A stretch of 64,000 bases of DNA from Herbinix hemicellulosilytica. Its GTDB lineage: Bacteria; Bacillota; Clostridia; Lachnospirales; Lachnospiraceae. Under the pieces are notes generated by a model. It was not told the origin of the DNA, ran no database searches, and was given only the letters and a program-made list of their open reading frames with translations. The stretch covers positions 186,001-250,000 of the forward strand of contig NZ_CVTD020000010.1 of assembly GCF_002904165.1 (NCBI RefSeq), read 5' to 3'. Positions 61,959-64,000 of the stretch are shown here, one piece after another (positions within the stretch are counted from its first letter, which is position 1; every line of letters starts with the position of its first letter). A program made the translations under genes and the position numbers.

Positions 61959-62830
61959 ATGAAAGAACATAAAATATACGGGTTAATTGAGAATTCACCT
62001 TTATTACCAAAACTTCCTGATAATATCAGCCAGATTTTATTTTACTCAAAAATCCAATGGAAACAGATATTGACTTGCTTATTGAAAAAGTATCGCAATT
62101 AAATGATCTAAATAATTTAATGCTAAAAAATATTAATTCAGGGTATTTTCGCTTAAGCAGGGAAATAAAATCTATAAAAGAAGCAGTTGTTTACCTTGGT
62201 ATGAAAACCGTTCAGAATCTATTAATTATTCATATAATACAACAGCTTTTTTCCGGCGGAGAAGAAAAAAGGAACAGAATGTTTGACATGAAAATGTACT
62301 GGAAGCATGTATTGGGAACGGCTGTAGCAAGCTGTTTGGTATCTGAAAAATTAAAAAAAGGAGACAAGTATAAACTTTTTTCATATGGCCTACTTCATGA
62401 TATAGGGATAACAATTTTAGATATTTGTCTTCCGGATTATATGGACAAAGTAATTGAGAAAATATTTAAAGGACTTCATCAGGTAGCAGCAGAACGGATA
62501 GTTTTGGGCGGAATAACCCATGCCGATGTAGGGGCTTGGATTTGCAGAAAGTGGAATATACGGGAAGACATAATAAATATTATAGAATTTCATCATACTC
62601 CTCTATATGCTCAAAGCGATAATGAGTACATAAAAATGTTATATGTAGGAGATGTGATAAGTAATAATTACTATCAAAGACTTTTAGGGCTTAACCCTAA
62701 TTATGAAATGGATAAGCAAATAGCAATATCTTTAGGACTGACTGATGAAGATATCCGTGAAATGGTGGAAGAATTTCCGGCTGCACTGGAGCAGGCATGG
62801 ATTATAATTGGATATTGTAATAAACTTTAG
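61959..62830 (+). pseudogene. HDOD-domain signalling protein, frameshifted near its start
   Basis: ATG 61959 with GGGAGG reads MKEHKIYGLIENSP, LLPKLPDNISQIL, then leaves frame at TTTTATTTTACTC (62035-62047) and stops at 62100. In another frame KNPMETDIDLLIEKVSQL continues the expected HDOD sequence, with LGMKTVQNLLI, YGLLHDIGI (HD site), GITHADVGAW and EFHHTP, to 62830. A single missing base explains the break. HDOD proteins act in bacterial signalling and stress. The part from ATG 62057 could still be made without its first 33 residues. Confidence 0.75.
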
Positions 62831-62862
62831 TGATAAGAATAACATATGATAATTGTCTTAAA

Positions 62863-62895
62863 TTTAACCTTGTCCTGAGTTGGGATAAGGTTAAA
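62863..62895 (+). terminator. hairpin after the HDOD gene
   Basis: TTTAACCTTGTCC pairs with GGGATAAGGTTAAA (a few mismatches). The T tract after it is weak, so termination is uncertain. Confidence 0.5.
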
Positions 62896-63086
62896 CTTAT
62901 GTTAGAATATTTTAACTATGATTAAATAGGGTAATTTAAATATTGATACCGGATTATTTAAATTCTTATAATTTAAGATTTACAATTCGGTATTTAAGCA
63001 TATAATGCTTTAGAAAATGAAAATTATTATCAAAAAATCGGTTGATTTTATTGACAAACTTTAAACAATGTGCTACCACTATATAT

Positions 63087-63110
63087 GGATGTTAGGGGTG
63101 TCTAACATCC
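63087..63110 (+). promoter_or_regulatory. putative operator/hairpin upstream of feoAB
   Basis: GGATGTTAG and CTAACATCC form a perfect 9-base inverted repeat around GGGTGT, about 90 bases before feoA. TTAGN6CTAA resembles DtxR/IdeR-type metalloregulator sites. TTGACA lies at 63051. A second inverted repeat GATATATAA...TTTATATATC follows near 63123-63150. Assignment to an iron regulator is inferred. Confidence 0.5.
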
Positions 63111-63197
63111 TAATTGGTTTCAGATATATAAGCGATCATCTTTATATATCAAATCGGCGTAAATATATAATGCATAGTATTATTCAGGGAGAGAGTT

Positions 63198-63437
63198 ATG
63201 AAAATGAAAAATCCTGTTCAAGGCGTTAAGAGTTTGTATTATGCCAAGGACAATCAGAAATATATAATCGCAGATACGCCTGACATAGGCGTATTAAAGA
63301 GCTTAGGCATAGTTAAGAATGCAATCGTGTTTAAAAAAATGACCCATAAATTAGGTGGGCCTGTACTCCTTATGGTTGAATCCAGTCAAATAGCTATAGG
63401 TAAAGACATAGCCGAAAAGATACTGGTAAGGGGGTAA
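63198..63437 (+). CDS. feoA: ferrous iron transport protein A
   Basis: Protein of 79 residues with the FeoA SH3-like pattern: LKSLGIVKNAIVFKKMTHKLGGPVLLMV, then SSQIAIGKDIAEKILV. FeoA helps the FeoB channel take up ferrous iron under anaerobic conditions. GGGAGAGAG precedes the ATG. feoB starts 4 bases after its stop. Confidence 0.88.
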   Translation: MKMKNPVQGVKSLYYAKDNQKYIIADTPDIGVLKSLGIVKNAIVFKKMTHKLGGPVLLMVESSQIAIGKDIAEKILVRG

Positions 63438-63441
63438 GGGT

Positions 63442-64000
63442 ATGGCTGCATGTCATGAGATAAACGAGGATCCTAAATTATATCAAAAATCGAATAAAAT
63501 TTTACTGATGGGTAATCCGAATGTCGGAAAAAGCGTATTCTTTTCCAATTTGACCGGTATCCGTGTGGTAAGTTCCAATTATGCCGGAACTACAGTAAGT
63601 TATACGGAAGGAACTATGAAATTAGGCAATGAAACTTATACTTTAATAGATGTACCCGGTACATATTCACTTGAAGCGACTTCAAAAGCAGAAGAGGTTG
63701 CTGTACGTTTTATAAACAGTAATCCTGCTGCTATTATATGCGTTCTTGATGCCACAAATCTGGAAAGAAACATAAAGCTCGGGCTGGACATTCAAAGGTA
63801 CAACATACCTGTTGTATATGCACTTAATATGGTAGATGTGGCAAAAAGACGCGGTTATGATATAAATTTACGTTTACTGGCAAGAGAACTTGGGGCACCG
63901 GTAATACCTACGATAGCCGTTAAAAACGAAGGAATAGATAAACTGACTGAAGAACTTCAAAAAATTTTAAACAGTTCTAAGACAACTTGCGGTAATTGTG
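63442..64000 (+). CDS. feoB: ferrous iron transport protein B, N-terminal GTPase domain (cut by window end)
   Basis: The first 186 codons of FeoB are seen: G1 GNPNVGKS (residues 24-31), VSSNYAGTTVSYTEG (G2), IDVPGTYSLE (G3) and LNMVDVAKRRG (G4), followed by the helical part of the GDI-like region. The membrane channel lies beyond the window. The ATG follows AAGGGGGTAAGGG, and the gene is translated together with feoA. Confidence 0.92.
   Translation, partial: MAACHEINEDPKLYQKSNKILLMGNPNVGKSVFFSNLTGIRVVSSNYAGTTVSYTEGTMKLGNETYTLIDVPGTYSLEATSKAEEVAVRFINSNPAAIICVLDATNLERNIKLGLDIQRYNIPVVYALNMVDVAKRRGYDINLRLLARELGAPVIPTIAVKNEGIDKLTEELQKILNSSKTTCGNC

Noticed and set aside
1-64000. CRISPR arrays, tRNA, rRNA, insertion sequences or prophage
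   Set aside because: No regular repeats with spacers, no tRNA or rRNA sequences and no transposase or integrase motifs were seen by eye.

Overview
The window is low-GC DNA with AGGAGG-type ribosome sites, frequent TTG starts and intrinsic terminators. Gene content (heterodimeric ABC exporters, lipoprotein sugar-binding proteins, Feo iron uptake, CPBP proteases, Wzz/BY-kinase capsule genes, nitrogenase-like genes, no respiratory genes) points to an anaerobic member of Clostridia. The species cannot be told from the sequence alone. Almost all genes lie on the + strand.

Layout. 1-4.5 kb: end of an LPG-synthase-like membrane protein, phosphatidylserine synthase and decarboxylase, an aminoglycoside-type nucleotidyltransferase, a DUF1919 protein and a CPBP protease. 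4.8-8.5 kb: a small envelope-polysaccharide group (GT2, pyruvyl transferase, flippase). 8.8-19.5 kb: one long sugar operon with a ribose-type ABC importer, a second binding protein next to a two-component system, a family-1 binding protein without a permease, then a lyxose-isomerase-type cupin, a PfkB kinase and a class II aldolase. 19.9-27.2 kb: scattered genes, including a MenD-like TPP enzyme paired with a sugar epimerase, and an AraC-phosphotransferase fusion. 27.4-31.1 kb: a heterodimeric ABC exporter.

31.2-40.6 kb is the most interesting part. A sulfonate/taurine-type ABC importer, an AraC-type response regulator with a degenerate receiver, a pair of nitrogenase-component-1-like proteins (NifK-like then NifD-like) and a cysteine synthase sit together. 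The promoters of the importer and of the reductase share an identical 15-base element at an identical distance from an identical -35 hexamer. The importer mRNA begins with a 20-codon open reading frame carrying four Cys codons (CCC...C). An 8-base segment within and just after those codons is perfectly complementary to the segment between the Shine-Dalgarno and start codon of the importer. Read together this looks like a cysteine-starvation-controlled sulfur-scavenging regulon built around an uncharacterised nitrogenase-like reductase. No NifH-type reductase is present in the window.

40.8-55.4 kb: a staygreen-family protein, then a large capsule/exopolysaccharide cluster (Wzz-BY-kinase fusion, PHP phosphatase, initiating sugar transferase, HpcH/HpaI aldolase, several glycosyltransferases, Wzy polymerase and a three-gene UDP-L-amino-sugar pathway) with no flippase of its own. 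55.5-64 kb: a small membrane protein, a MacB-type ABC pair with a large extracytoplasmic coiled coil, a PatB/MalY C-S lyase, a frameshifted HDOD gene, feoA, and the start of feoB cut by the window end. Two genes (a PPOX-like fragment and the HDOD gene) each look broken by loss of a single base in an A/T run, so either real decay or sequence error is possible.
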